A DNA stretch of 64,000 nucleotides from Desmodesmus armatus (Eukaryota; Chlorophyta; Chlorophyceae; Sphaeropleales; Scenedesmaceae): positions 248,001 through 312,000 of the forward strand of contig VIIQ02000831.1 of the NCBI GenBank assembly GCA_007449985.2. Reading direction: 5' to 3'. Position numbers and translations under genes: made by a program. The notes under the pieces were generated by a model. That model had not been told where the DNA came from and searched no databases. It saw nothing but the letters and a program-made list of their open reading frames with translations. The first letter of the stretch is position 1; each line of letters opens with the position of its first letter. Positions 46,390-59,800 of the stretch are shown here, one piece after another.

Positions 46390-47490
46390 CTACGTGTCGG
46401 CAGCACCTGCAGCAGCAGCAACACCACCAGCCGCTGCGCCCGATGAGCTTGCTGCACCAGCAGCACCTGGTGAAGCACCCTCAGCATGTGGGACCCCTGC
46501 TGCACCTCCTTCTGCTAAACCAGCAGCAGCAGCTGCTGCTGCTGCTGCTGCTGGGTCCTGACTGTGCTGGGAGCTGCTGCCACCCCCCAGCCCCAAAAAC
46601 TCCCCCCAAATGTCAGCTTCCGCCCACAAACCCCCTGCTGCCGCGGTCGCTGCTACCTCTTTGGCAGCAGCCTCAACAGCCCCAGGGACATTCTGAAATA
46701 TCAGCTGCATGGCGGTACGGTACTGTGTCCTTGGGGACTCCAGGGGCTGCCTGGTGCAGACGTCCACCTTGCCTGCTTTTATGGTGTAGTGGATCTCAGC
46801 CATCTCAGGGTCCTGCAGCATTTCAGCGAGGCGCTCATCATAGCCAAGGTCAGGGGCGTACTCAGGGCTGGGGGGCGGGCCCAGTGGGCAGCAGGGCTCC
46901 TGCTGCTGCTGCTGGTTCGGCTGCTGCAGCAGCACTGGTTGACTGCATGTGGTGCTGGAGGGCCCAGCTGCTTGACCCGCTGCAGCTGGTGCTGCTGCTG
47001 GGGTGTGGGTGGTACCACCCAGGCTCGGTGCTGCTGGAAGCAGGGTGGCCAGGGCAGCACCACCATCACCTGCAACACAACCTGCTGCTGCTGCTGCTAT
47101 GGGTGCTGCTATGATTGCTGCTGGCCTAGGGGTAGCTGACCCTGCAGGGGCAGCTCCTGGAGGGGTGCCTGAGAGGTTTGCTGCTGGAGGGAAGGGAACC
47201 ATGGCCTCCACATCATCACCAGCACCTGCTGCTGGTGCTGCCGCTGCGCCTTCCTGTATTGCTGCTGCTGTTGATGCAACCTCAGCAGCAGTGGCAATGG
47301 CGGCGGCGCCTGGTGCTTGAAGGGCCCTGCAGACCCGCTGGTGCGGTTTGCTGCCACCATCCTGGCCCTGCTGGGGTTGCTGGACCCCATCCTGGTCATT
47401 GGGCCTGCTGCTGCGCATGGCATCGAAGTCATCAGGTGTCTCTGCTGCTACCTGGCTGCTCCTGCTAGGGGCGGTGCTGGAGGGTAACAT
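46390..47490 (-). CDS. Hypothetical Ala/Pro/Gln-rich protein, 366 aa
   Basis: This is a single open frame from ATG at 47490 (MLPSSTAPSRSS) to TAG at 46392-46390. Both ends are low complexity: Ala, Pro and Gln first, poly-Ala and Gly last. The middle is ordinary protein (PEYAPDLGYDERLAEMLQDP, TIKAGKVDVCTRQPLESPRT, then QYRTAMQLIFQNVPGAVEAA), which argues that this strand is the real one rather than the repeat-driven shadows opposite. No domain was recognised. It lies 0.87 kb downstream of the Slo channel on the same strand; the channel closes properly at 48361, so this is probably separate. It could also be the 3' exon of a gene whose other exons I missed. A minus-strand TGTAA lies 82 bp past the stop. 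Confidence 0.5.
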   Translation of the reverse strand: MLPSSTAPSRSSQVAAETPDDFDAMRSSRPNDQDGVQQPQQGQDGGSKPHQRVCRALQAPGAAAIATAAEVASTAAAIQEGAAAAPAAGAGDDVEAMVPFPPAANLSGTPPGAAPAGSATPRPAAIIAAPIAAAAAGCVAGDGGAALATLLPAAPSLGGTTHTPAAAPAAAGQAAGPSSTTCSQPVLLQQPNQQQQQEPCCPLGPPPSPEYAPDLGYDERLAEMLQDPEMAEIHYTIKAGKVDVCTRQPLESPRTQYRTAMQLIFQNVPGAVEAAAKEVAATAAAGGLWAEADIWGEFLGLGGGSSSQHSQDPAAAAAAAAAAGLAEGGAAGVPHAEGASPGAAGAASSSGAAAGGVAAAAGAADT

Positions 47491-48360
47491 TGCCTTTATT
47501 CAGCAACTCCTGTCACTGGGAGACAGACAGTCTGCTGCCTGCTTGGGTGGGGTTGTCCTGTCCTTCACTCTGCCTTGGTGTTTGACGGCCTGTGCTCCAG
47601 GACCTACAGCAGGTGGGTGTGCGGCATGCACTGTTACACACATTGCCACAGCAGGTGAATGGTGCACCATGTGGTGGAAGACTCCCTGCCGCTGAGTACT
47701 GGGAAAGGCGAGACAACTGCAGCTTGCACAGATCTGGCTACAATGCATGCTTATCCCTGCATATCAGTTGCTGCAGGTTGCGCAAGAGACCAGGAACTAC
47801 CACTCTGGGGGTATGCTTGTTCGCTGACAGTTTCACACCTTGGCTGGGTATTAGGCCTTTGTGATATTGCAACCAAGCCAATCTGTTGTTGCACTCAACA
47901 TCAGTAAGGGAGAGCTTACCTTCAACGCTGGATCACACAACTACAACTGGAATTTTGGCGCACTTGCTGGAGTGTTGATGGGCCTGGAGGAATAAATCCT
48001 GCTTCACATTCATATAGTAAGCCTGCTGTGCGGGGAAGGGCCTTCCAACCGAACAGAATTCATTCAAACAGCTTTCAAACGCCGGGCTTTAACCACCAGC
48101 GTTACCCGAATGTGGGGTTTGGAAGGGCTTGGAAAGGTGCGACTGCCACCATGCGACAACAATGCGCGAGCCACAGATGGCAGCTCCACAAGACAGCATT
48201 TCAGATCAACACCACCAAGTTGGTGGCACCAACCTGCAAACAGCCATTGCTCATGACAGGAAGCGGTGCCTGGGGCCCAACACCGACTTCAATTTGCATG
48301 CCCATGACTTGAAATCACAAACTGATACTGTACAGGACTGACGAAGGCCATTGCAAGCTC
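47491..48360. other. Non-coding interval downstream of the Slo channel
   Basis: No conserved coding block was found. A minus-strand TGTAA motif near 47637 could end the channel transcript. The promoter of the hypothetical ORF at 47490 would lie at the left edge. Confidence 0.5.
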
Positions 48361-51300
48361 CTAGACAGCTGCCGGGTGGCAGATCGCTGACTCTGGCAGT
48401 GATGTTGCTGCCAGCACAAATGCACGGTCTGACGCCCTCAATGGTGTGTCCTGCATAGGAAGCACAACAGATCCAGCACAATGTTTTGGTTAAGCTATTG
48501 CCTCCAAAAGTAATTCTTGTCCTCAAGTTGCAAAAAGCAAAGGCGTTGCAGTCGGACAGACTTGCATGCCACAGGGCACACTGCAAAGGTTTGCTGTCTT
48601 ATCTCGTCGGGGTGCAGTTGCACACGGTGTCACAATACAGCATAGTACCGCTACCAGCAGTACATTGTTTGTGCTGACCTTGTGGGGGTTGGTGTAGACA
48701 TACGACAGCGGGGTCCCACAAAAAGTAGCCTGCCGGAACAGACCACAGCACAGCATGCCCTGGCACAGCAGCCAGGCAAAAAGCTCGCCAAACGTCCGGC
48801 AGTGCTCCACAGGGACAGCTACCTGCTGCAGTACTGCGGCACCCTGCCCCTGCTGTGAGGAGCAGACCGCAGGAGCGCCAGTGCAGTGTCCTGCTGCCCG
48901 CTGTCCTGCTGCTGCATGGCTGCTGCTGTCATGCTGACCTGGGTGTTGTGCTGGAGGGTGGTGGTGCTGCCTGCCAGCATGCCTGCACCACTCAACTCAG
49001 TCCCAAGCTGCTGGGAAGCAGCAGGCAGGCTGTTTGGCGATGCTGCAGTCTGCCGCCCCTGCTGCATGTAGCCACCAGCATTGCCTGGCAGCTGCCGGTG
49101 CCACTGAGTCAGCATGCTGGCCAGGATTTGAGGTGTGCCTCTGTTATTGACGGCCTGCGCATCCATTCAACAGCAAGTAATTCAGATCACAAATGGCCAC
49201 ACTCGCCATGAAGTGCTTGGTGAAAGATGCTGACAGTTGTTGTTGGTGGTGGGGGGGGGGGGGGGGAGCGTGAGGTCTGGCACTGTGTTGCAGGCAGCGT
49301 GCTCACACATAACACACACGCAGCTTGTGCTCCTGTTCTGTCACCATTGAATGGCTCAGATCCCAGTTCACATCAAGTGAATCGCTCAACCTGGACCACT
49401 CAAGTTGTCCGGATGCTGCATGCTGCACAAGAAAGCACTGCTTCTGCTCCTGATAGTTGGCCGTTGCAACCACATGTGCAGCGTGCTGAGCTCACCTGGC
49501 ACACCAGGATGTCGGTGAGCGGCAGCAGCACGGCACCACACATGAAGGCTGGGCTGGCTGCTGCCGCAGTCGCCTCATCCACAGCACAGCCATCCAACAG
49601 GCTGCCCAGCGGGTCCAGGAACCTGAGAGACTGGTTCTGGTTGAGCTCACAGTAGACCTGTGTGGAACATGACAGGCATGGCAACTTGCTTTGGCAGCAC
49701 TGCTTCTGAGCATGCCATGCGCATATGAGTCATATGCGCATCGCACAGGTCTTTGCGGTCATATGCGCATTGCGCAGGTCATTGCAAAGGTAGTATGATA
49801 TGACCTTTGCTGCCTTACAGGGTTCAAGACTTTGCATTGCCACTTGGTTTCATGTGGTGTGCATGGCCCTACAACCATTGTAAGCCTCGACCAAATCTGC
49901 CATAAGCCGTTGCATGCATAGCGGTAACCCACCTGAGCCCAGGGGTTGAGCGCCCTCAGCCGCCGCACTACAGACAGCACCCCAGCATCCACCTTCCCGG
50001 CAGTCACGATGTCATCAACATCAGCAGCAGCTGTCGGCTGTGACCACGGCAGCAGCACCACGGCCGTCGCCGCAGTGTCAGCGCATGCCCTGACCAAGGC
50101 CTCACTGCTCTGCGGGTTGCCCTGCACATGGTACACATCACTCAGCCTGCAACCAGGACAAAAGCACATCATGACATTGCTTTTTTGTTAGTGCGTGATT
50201 CCAAGTGACGCCAGCGCCGGCTTTGACTGCAATGAAGATATGCCCGGGCCCCTTTCTCTTGAGGCCTTGTGCTGGCATAGCTGCAGGCGGCGGTCTTGTG
50301 AAGGCTGCAAAGAACCTTTTGGAACTTGACGCTGGCACTCATTGACTTGGCCTGGTTTTGTGATATCAAATTGACCCGAGCATGATGTGGCTTCATGCTC
50401 AGGTGGCCTCCTAGATGCCACATCAAGGCTCAAGACACACCTGCCCCATAGCCTGCATGCAGGCATCTTGCCAAGCAACAACCTCAAAGCAGCACACAAC
50501 GAGCATAACTTCAAACCCACAGTGAGCGCCCATACAACGTGCCCCTGGCAACCCCACTCACCTGGACAGCTCTTCCCAGTCAGGTCCCTCAGGAGTGGTG
50601 GTGTCCAGCACCACAATGGACCGCTGCTGCCCTGGCAGTGCTGTGCTGCGCAGGGGCTTCAGCAGGCACGCCAGGGCAGCAGGCGGCGTGCCACAGCCGC
50701 ATACCAATATGTGGCCTTCCAGGTGCAGCTCTTCTTGTGCCATTGCCTGCAGCGATTTCAAAATCGACACTCTCACTTTAGGGAGCACTGCAAGCTGCTT
50801 GTTGCAGTCGTTGCATGCTAGGCAATGTGTGTGTGTGATCGTGCTGCTCATCGCCCTGAGCATCCCTGTGCCCAGCACACCCCAGGCCACCGGCGCCTGA
50901 GCTGCAGTCACTCAAGCTCAGGCTCCACTGTTTCAGCTGAAAGCAGCTTGCCAAGTGCTTGGGACTGGTACTGAAAGCAACCCTATTGCATTCAGGCTGA
51001 GATGCACATGACTCTCCAACTTCAGTTGAAGTGCAATTTGGTTGCTTCCACTACCGTTGTGGTGACCAGTATAAGCCAGCTACACGCAGCTGAAAGTTGT
51101 GAGCCTGCAGGACAGCTGTCCTGCTCCTGTGCCCACCTCGATGCATTCTGCTGCACTCCTGCTCCAGTCGCGTGTGTGGTACAGCTGCTTCATGCGCAGC
51201 TCCATCGCGCTGCGCAGCCTTTGGCTTGGGGTGGCCTGTGGCAATGGGTGAGCACAGCTGCCTGGGGCAACCCCAGCTGCATGTTCTTCGTCATCTGCAG

Positions 51301-54300
51301 CGGAACACGACCGCCACGACGAACATCAACGTATCACACCAAACACGTACACACACAGTGGCCAGGTTGTCCTATGTGCTGGACTGCTGCTGCACTGCAG
51401 CTGTGTTTTGGTGCTCAAGCGATTCATTTGCTAGCAGCAGCAGCGTGGGAGGAATGAGTTGTGAGCCAATTAGGAGAGCCATGGAGGTGTCAACATTTGC
51501 ACTGCTACACTCCACGACTGCCCACACTGCCCAGGCCCCATGCGGAGTTGCACGCACCTACAGCATCAGCCAGCGCAGCAGCTCCACGTGTAGCAACTTG
51601 AATCGCCCCAAGGCGCCTGCGCCTGCTGTTGCCGCTGCTGTGTGTAGCTTCGTCATGCGTGCCAGGTGCTGCACCTGCTAAGGCTGCTAGCATGGACCTC
51701 GCACTCACTCCCTTGAGCGCGGCAGCACTCGCCCTCTTGAAGCTGTGCCCTGCAGACCCGGTCTGCTGCTCCCCTGTCGCGCGCCTGCTGCTAGTCCCGC
51801 GTGGCGTGGAGTGTTGGGCTGGTTGGTCTGTGCACTGGCCTGCAGCAGCTGCTGCTGGTAGCGCTGCCAGCTGCGTTGGGGAGTCTAGCTGTGCTGTGAT
51901 GGCAGGTGACGCACAGCTGCTGGGCGTGCTGGAAACGGCCATGGAGCTGGTGTTGTTGGCTGCTTGCTGCTGTGCCTCTGGCTGCGTGTCTGCCATGATG
52001 GGCTGCCCTGTTGAGGCTGACAGGGTACTTCTGTTTGCAGCATTGGGCCCGGCGCTGCTAGCCACCACTGGCTGGTGCAGTTGGTGCTGCCGCGTCACTG
52101 CTGCTGCAGCCGCCAGCAACTCCTGCGGCCCTGCTGTTGTGTGACGGTGCTGTGCTGCCTTGGCCTTCCAGACGGCACCTGCTACTGCCGGCTGGTATGC
52201 CATGCTGTGCTTCGTCAGCTTGACATCGCACTGTGCATGTTGCTGTGCCTGCTGCTTCGCCTCTTTCCAGGCTAGGTAATCGTCTGCGGTGCTTTCCATG
52301 ATGTCCATGACTACCCGCACATCGCTGGCGATGACGTACGCCGCGGTGTGTCCTGTAACCAGCTCCCCCAGAGTCCGTGCTGACAGTTGCAAGGTGCCCT
52401 GCCTGCTGTGCGGCTGCTGCTCCTGCTGATGAGCCCCTCCTGCAGTAACCCCATGGGGCTCGTGGCCTCCTGCATACCCTGCCAGGCTGCCTGTAACCCT
52501 GCTGCCAGCACACCCGCTGGTCCAGACGCCGCCGCCGCTGCTGCTGCTACTGCTGCTGCATGGACTGGTCCCAGCAGTGGCGATCAGCACGGCCCGGTAC
52601 GCCCCCAGCACAAACTCCGCCACCTGTGCAACAGTCTGACCGTGCAGGCAGGCGGGAAACGCCGCGACCTCATACAGCTCGTTGCTGCTCCCCTCCAGGT
52701 ACTCCTGCGCCCACTCTGGCAGCCCTTCAAACTCCGACTGTGTCAGCACCCCGTCGTCGATGGAGCGCACCAAGTTTGAAACGAGCGTGATGGCCCCGCT
52801 GCAGCCCATGCAGGACTGCGCCAGCAAGCCGTAGCGCAGCTCAGTGACGCAGATGCACGTCACCTGACGGCTGAAGCGCTGCCACCAGTGGCGGCCGCTT
52901 TCTGCTGCTGCAGGGCCTGCTGCAGCCTGTGCGTCGCCTGGACACTGTGGAGGCGCAGCTGACGCCATGTCCTGCTGCTTGCCGCTGCTGAAGTCCTCAA
53001 CTGGCAGGGCAGTTGCTCTGCCAGCAGCACTATAGTCGGCCTGCGCTGTGATGATTGTGGCTGCGGCGTCATGGTCCGGCTCAGCTGGGGGCGCCAGGGG
53101 GTCTGCCCCGGCTGGAGGCGCCAGCAGGCCGTGCTTGCTGTAGAGGGTCAGGAGCTGATGCAGCTGCTGCTTGGACTCCGGCAGCAGCAGCTGGATGCAC
53201 ATGCGTGGAATGCTTGTGGCTTTCTTGGCCTGCACATGACACAGCGCAAGACGTGAGCGAGCGCGCACTCGGTGCACACACGGAATGTGTCAGACAGAGT
53301 GATCCCACTGGGGTGGGGGGGTCCGGGCGCAGAGCGTGCAGGCCCAAAGGCGCAAGCAGCAGGCGCTTGCAGCAGGTGTGCGGCGCCAGCGACTGAGCTC
53401 TGATGCGATGCTGGATGGCATCTTGAAATCAGCTGCTGACACTGTAAGTTTCAAAATCCTCTTTTCACCAAAAATCTGACACTCAACTGGGTCAAAACTG
53501 CCTGGAGGCAGTAGCCAACACCGCGGGGCTGTGCCACATGTGGCCACTTGTCTTACACACTCCCATGTGTATGTCCTCACCTTGCGGAAGTACAACACAA
53601 ACCGCCTGACGCCATCCAGCAGGCGCTGCATCAAGGGCTTGGCCCCACCCTTCAGCCTTGCCTTCTCCACACGCTGCAGCAGTCACAACCAAGCAGGTTG
53701 CTAGGTCAGCAGAGGCTCAGCCACCTTGACGATGGCCTTGTAGCCGGAAACGATACAGGTGGCTCGTACGCGCTGTTGACTACGTCTGCACCGCTGAGTT
53801 GCGTGGCTGCCATTGGCGAGTGAGCCAATGATCAACTGTTCAGCAGAGGCGGCCCAGCCGCCCTGCTGACCTGAATGTACTGCCCGATTGCCAGGCACGT
53901 CATGAGGGTCTGCAGGTCCTCGTGCTTGGCACTCTGGGGGGCCTTGTCACACAGCACTATGACTGCGTCGCAGCTGTCCACTTGTGTGCGAGCCAAGTCC
54001 TGCAAGACAGCCACCACCGCCAGAACACGGTTGTCACATGCCGTACTGTGCCGAGCGCGCAACAAGATTGACTGGAGCTTGGCCACGACTTGACGCGGGG
54101 AGGCTGCACGCCGCGGCCGACAAAACACGCAACCGTACAGTCATGTGTGGCCCCCACCAGCAGGCCACTGCTTCAGGGTTGAATGTCACGTTGGCCAACA
54201 TGCACTTGCTGTACCCTAGATGCAGGCCGTCCCGAGCGCCTACTTGCTCCCCAAGCACCTGCTGTGAGGCCCAGCTGCCTTGCAGGTACAGCAGCCTGTG

Positions 54301-56615
54301 CGAGTGCTGGCTGGTCTTGAGCAGCCTCTTCATGGCATCTGTAGGTGGGCTGGGGTTTAGGAACACCAGGTTGTAGTCCGCAAAACCTGAGTCTGGGTGA
54401 AACACCTGCTCTGATATGGATTCGGCAGTGGATGCCGTGAGGTGGCCGGTGACAACAACATGGTGGCCCCTGATGGCATGAGAGTAGTGTGCTGACTGGT
54501 AGATGCTGGTCTCACTGAGGGCATTCACCAGCATGGAAGTCTGGTACGGTAGCAATGTGAAGGCAATGAGCAGCATCGCCAGCAGTGTCATCTGGCTTGC
54601 AGTGATGCTGGGGCTGAAGTCACCATAACCTGCACAACAGCACATGCCAGTGCAGAAAGGAGCTTGCTTGGCAGCAAGTGCATACACCTACGAAGATGAC
54701 TCGGAAGATACTGCTGAGCACACCGAGTGTTACTCAAGTTGCCAATTGTTGGCATGGTTTGCAGGGGTGCTGCTTAGCAGGCCCATGAGTGATCAACAGT
54801 CAGAACCATACCCGCTGGGTGCCAACACATTCTGGCATGTCAGCATCCATGACAGCTGGCTTGGCCGCTCAACCTGCGAGGCCCCACACTGCTTCGAGAT
54901 GTGCCAACGCGTGCAAACCCCAACCATATGCATGGGTGTATCACACAACCAGCAGCACGCCTACCTATGGTTGTGGCTGTGACGACACTCCAGTAGATGG
55001 CCTGCATGATGGTCAGGTCAGGGTACCGGTCCTGCAGGAAGCAAAGACCACAGGAGGCAGCTGGTCAGGGCCCATTAGGCCGCAGTCACACTACCTGACC
55101 ATATGGATAGCAGGACTTTGAGGACCAACTGTGCACCATGCTATGTTCTCTTTGAAGCCTGAAGCTGCACTCAGGTGTGCCATCGGATCGTGAGCGCAAC
55201 ATCGCAAGGCCGGCATGCTGCCCTGGAAGTGCAGTGTGACGTTTCAGCCCCTGATGTCCAGCAGCGGCGCTTGTCTCACCCCAAAGCGTGTTTCGATTTC
55301 ATAGAACACCCCAGCAGCGGTGATGATGACAGCCACAAGCGTGAACACCAGAGTGAGCAGGCGGCTGAGGACCTCGCTCTTCAGCCGCTTGCCCAGCCGG
55401 AATATCCTGAAGACGCGCACCACCCTGAAGATGCGGACCATGGCCTCAAACGTTGCAAAGCCTGGGACCTGCAGCAACCAGTGGTACAGGCTCACTGAGT
55501 GCACTCCAGGGTGGTCGTGTGTACCCGTGCATTGTACTGCTGAATGTCGGGCGCGCATGCTAGACTGATTTGTCAAGGGATCACTGTTGATGCTGCTGCA
55601 CGTTGGAATGATACACAGATTGCTGCGGCTCATCCCAAGGGGACGTGCGCAGGGCTTACCTGTGCGCTGAGCAGGGCCGACAAGAATATTGGCACGATCG
55701 TCACAATGTCCACCAGAGATTGCCAGCTCAGGATGTACCTGCAGCAAGCGAGTGGTAAGTGATTAAGCGCCGCATATGCAGCTTTGGCAGCTTGCATCAC
55801 TGCTTGTTGTTGTCGGTCAGTTCATCCTGCAACACCAACACAACAGCACCACAGTGCAGGAAGCCAGGACACTCGTGCCCTGTTGGAACAACCACCGACA
55901 GTTGCAGCACAACCCCTGGACAGCAGCTCACCCGAGACGGTCCCGCGCCAGCCACAGCCAGAAGCACCACTCTGCTGCAAAGATTGCGCTGCAGACTTGA
56001 TCAACGACTCGCAGGCGGTGCCAGACAGGGTCATACTCGGTGTAACCCGTTTCCGCCTGCATGAGCGACAATTAATTGGGTTGCAAAGCAGTATTTCAAC
56101 AGCACCAGCAGACCCTGCAGGCACATGTGGGAGCTTGCGCACAACAGCACCCTCACAAGCAAGCTGTGTGATACAGGCACACACCATGTAGGTGAAGACG
56201 GTCAGCAGCGACAGTGCAGCCGATGCTATGTCCAACAGGATGCCGCTGCCAGACCACTCGATGAGGTGGTTGACCCTTTTTGCCAGCGGCACGTCCTCGA
56301 ACATTGCTGCTGTGTTCGGACCCATCTGCTGCTGTGATGGTGCTGTTGCAATAGATGATGGCACCCTGCAGGGTATGTGACACACAGAGTCATGCTCGGG
56401 CCGGCCACGATGAACCGACAGGAACAGTTGTAACCAGTCCTGCCTGCAGTATACCTTATGGATGCCCTCCTGTGCAGCCCCATCATTCCCACTGCAGCCC
56501 ACGCAGCTGGCTGAGTGCTGCTGCTTTCAGCTTGATCTGGGCCACATATGTGCTGTTCGATAGAGATGAGATAGAGATCAGGTTGTTGCTGCAAACAAGG
56601 ATGGCACTTCAACAC
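48361..56615 (-). CDS. Slo/BK-family potassium channel alpha subunit with two RCK-type halves (17 exons)
   Basis: Minus-strand exons: 56615-56455, 56365-56185, 56056-55932, 55738-55660, 55468-55280, 55031-54965, 54629-54259, 53999-53871, 53673-53581, 53229-51558, 51294-51137, 50746-50562, 50146-49933, 49657-49496, 49154-48939, 48822-48679, 48450-48361. All phases close: 1,411 aa. Exons 2-5 give S1-S5 with an S4 of RIFRVVRVFRIFRLGKR. Exons 6-7 give the pore and filter (TTIGYGDFSP), S6 and the first RCK strand (HVVVTGHLTA, LLYLQGSWASQQ). Exons 8-10 continue RCK1 (CDAVIVLCDKAPQSAKHEDL; ELRYGLLAQSCMGCSGAITL; QEYLEGSSNELYEV). Exons 12-17 give RCK2 (GHILVCGCGTPP; RFLDPLGSLLDG; FGELFAWLLCQG; SYVYTNP; ASDRAFVLA). 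The protein would open a K+ pore on depolarisation and cytosolic ligand. I see no S0 helix and no aspartate-rich calcium bowl. Exon 10 has long low-complexity inserts. Exon 1 is the least certain. Confidence 0.9.
49734..49788. repeat. Short direct repeat, two copies
   Basis: GTCATATGCGCAT followed by CAGGTC occurs twice about 30 bp apart, in an intron of the Slo channel gene. Confidence 0.7.
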
Positions 56616-56869
56616 CTTGGGACGTGCAGTTGAGACAGGTTGTTCAACTCTGAGCTGTCATCATGGTTTGAGTTTTTAAGAGGTAACGTTGGTCTTGGTC
56701 AGATGATCAAGCTATGCTTGTTTTGCATGATCAAGACGACTATCAAGCAGGCGGCACGTGGGGAGACCTGGAAATTGTATCTGATCTAAACGTCCAAAGT
56801 TCTTCGAAGAGCCGCTGCACTTGTACACACGTTCGAGTGGTCGGCTGCATGCTTGGATAATTGTCATAA
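56616..56869. promoter_or_regulatory. Shared divergent promoter region
   Basis: Only 254 bp separate the proposed start codons of the Slo channel (minus, 56615) and the cap methyltransferase (plus, 56870), so both promoters and 5' leaders must lie within or beyond this short stretch. No TATA box or known element was recognised. If either gene has an upstream leader exon, the shared part would differ. Confidence 0.55.
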
Positions 56870-59800
56870 ATGGAAGCACACCGCCAGGTCACACAGCAGC
56901 ACTACGACCTGCACGCCCAGCAGCAGCAGCACAAGCCAACCTCCCTGGTGGGGTCGGGTCTCCTTCAGCACCAGCTAAGCTCAGGGGATTCGCTCTCAGT
57001 AGATGATGGGCTCATCCAGTCAGCCTGTCAACACTGCAGGTGCTCAAGGAGAGGGATGAGGGTCCTGCAGCACCACTCAAGAAGTTCCACAATGAAATCA
57101 AGCGGCGCTTGATTTACAGGTGAGGCTAGGCCGCACAAAGGAGCTACAACACAAGCAGACTTAACTTGAAGCGTACAGGAGTGCGACATGCCTGTGCATA
57201 TGCAGCAGCCGGTGCCTGGGCAGCGTTCAACCACCATAGCTCCAAGCTGCCGCAACTCTGCTGCCTGCTTCTGCTGCAGGTTTGGGCACTCTGCGCCTGC
57301 CCTGATTGACTATGCCTGTGGCAGAGGTGGCGACATCAACAAGTGGGATGCAGCGAAGGTGTGCAGGACAGACGGCAAGGACAGACAGCAAGGACAGACA
57401 GCACCAGCATGGGCGCTGCCCTGTTATGACCAGCATGAGCAGTGCAGGAGCAGTGCGCAAGGGAAGCACGACGCATGCGCAGCAGCCTGCTGCAGCAGGC
57501 AGGCAACAAACAGTGTGGTTGCTGCTGCGCAGCTGCTTACACATTAGTTGCTGCTGTGCTGCATGCAGATTGGGTATGTCAAGGGGCTGGATATCGCAGC
57601 TGCGGAGATCCAGGAGGCCCAGAGGAGGTTTGGGGAGCTGCAGGCTAGGAGGGGTGCAGGTGTGCACCCAGTGAAGGTGTTACAGGTGGCACAACGATAG
57701 TAGCATCCCCATGCAGCCATCACCAGCACAACCAGCTGAGCCGAGCGGTCTGCAGGACATTTGGGCGGCACACCTCAGCACAGCAGCATGCAGTGCCCTG
57801 CAATCTATCAGTCAGTGCATGCAGCAGCTGCTGCTGCAGTCACGCACACTGAGCAGCAGGCACCGCAGCTTGCATGCGCGGCACGTACCCTGTTGGCCAA
57901 GTTGGGCCCACCAGCGCACATGGTCCAGCAAGGAAAGGGTTTGCTTGCTGCGCAGGGCTGCGGCTGAAGGCCGAATTTCAGCACATCACCACCCTAAGTG
58001 AGGAGCTCCTGCAGGAGCCACGGCAGTATAATGTGGCGACCTGCATGTTTGCCATCCACTACTTCTTTGACAAGCCAGAGTCTCTCAAGATGCTGCTGGC
58101 GAGTGTCGCAGCCAACTTGACAGACGGTGCGCGTGAGGCAGGGGGTGCGCAGGGATGCAGCAGCCTTGGCAGGGTCACGCAGGAACATGCTGCCCTCTAC
58201 AATGCCACGCAGGACAAAACTGCTGCCCAGCCGTCAGCGGAGCTGTGCCGTTGCTGTTGGACAGCACGCACTGGTTTGTCAGTGTTATGTTCAACAGTTG
58301 TCCGCTTCCACAGGCACGGCCTACAGCTGGTTTCATGCTGCTTGTGCTGCCAGCAATTTATACCACAGTGGCATGTCCGACAGGTCCGTGTGCTGCTGTG
58401 TTCTGGCAGGGGGCTACTTCATCGGGTGCGTGCCGGATGGCAAGCGTGTCAAGGCCCACATCGTCAAGGCAAAAGGTCTGCTGGAGCTGCCGCACCTGCG
58501 CCTGAAGGATGTCAGTGGGGTGAGTACACTTACGTGCAATCACGGTCGCAGGTCACATTGAAGTGTCATATGGGCAGGCCCCAGACTCTGCCACCAGTAC
58601 ACCCAGTGGCATGGGCTGCTCAATGGTGGCCCAGGTTACAGTATTGTCCAGCCTGCAATCTGCATGCACAACAGGCCAGCAGGCACAGCACGCGCAGCTT
58701 CTACGCGGATGCTGTGTACAAGCTGTGGTGATGCCGCATGGCGCTTTGTGCTCTGTGCTGATGCGTCCATGCTGGGTTGTGATCAGTTTTGCTGTGCGCG
58801 CTGGCTGACACGTGCTGTGATGGGTTGTGCTGTGTCCGCTGTGCTGGTGCGGTGCTGTGTGGGCTGTGCAGCCTCCATACAAGCCTTTTGGTTCAACGTA
58901 CATCATGGAGATCCCTGACACTGTTGTCGAGGGCCATGAGGGCTTCACCGAGGGCTCAGAGGAGTACATGGTGTTTGAAAAGGTCCTCATCGCTGAGGCA
59001 GGGAAACTGGGCCTGCACCCGGTGCGTGTGTACTCAACCATCCTATACAGGCAGCACCCCATGGCATTGTATTGATTCAAGGGTTGCTGCCAAGCTGCTG
59101 CTTATATCATTTGCACGCACACTGGCTGTCAGTGAGATGCTGCTCAAAAGTAAGGAGTATTGCTCCAACTTGTCCCTCGTGCCAGCACGCCTGCGTCACC
59201 AAGTTGCGACTGCTGGCATGCAAAACTGTGAGTGACACTACCCCGCCCACCCCATGCTGCGTCCTGCTGCCCTGCAGGTGCTGGACTATGCTGACCCTGC
59301 TGTGACCTCGCTGTTTGAAGAGGTAGGTGCAGGAAGGGGCATCATGAGAACATGCAATGTGTTGTGGCTGCTCTGATTAACTTTGAGCCAATATGGGCGT
59401 CACATGCTGTCGTCTTGCAGCAGGCTGGTGGTACCTCCTGCTGCCGTTGCACAGGCCCTGAAGGTCGTGCTAGCATGAACACATTGTTTGGGGTCGTGTG
59501 ATAGCGAGGGTATTTGCTGCTACTCTTGTGCGGGCCCAATGGTAGGTGAGATAGCCGAGACGCTGTCAGCCAACAGTTCCAGGCCACATGAGTCTCTGCC
59601 TGCCTGTTCCTGCTGTGTGCTGCTGCTGCAGGGTGACCAGGCCAGCGCCATGAAGCACTTTGCCCCCCAGTACCCAGCATCCACTGATGACAGCCTGAAA
59701 AAGGTGATATGAGCTGGGCCACACGCTACACCTCTGCAGTTGTGCATTTTTGCCAGCCTTTTCTTGCTTTGGGGCTGCGTGCAGCGGAACACAGGGCATT

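Noticed and set aside
51629..52144. Plus-strand ORF opposite the Slo exon 10
   Set aside because: The minus strand encodes clear Slo blocks (QSCMGCSGAITL, QEYLEGSSNELYEV) in this exon; the plus ORF is Ala/Cys/Leu shadow.
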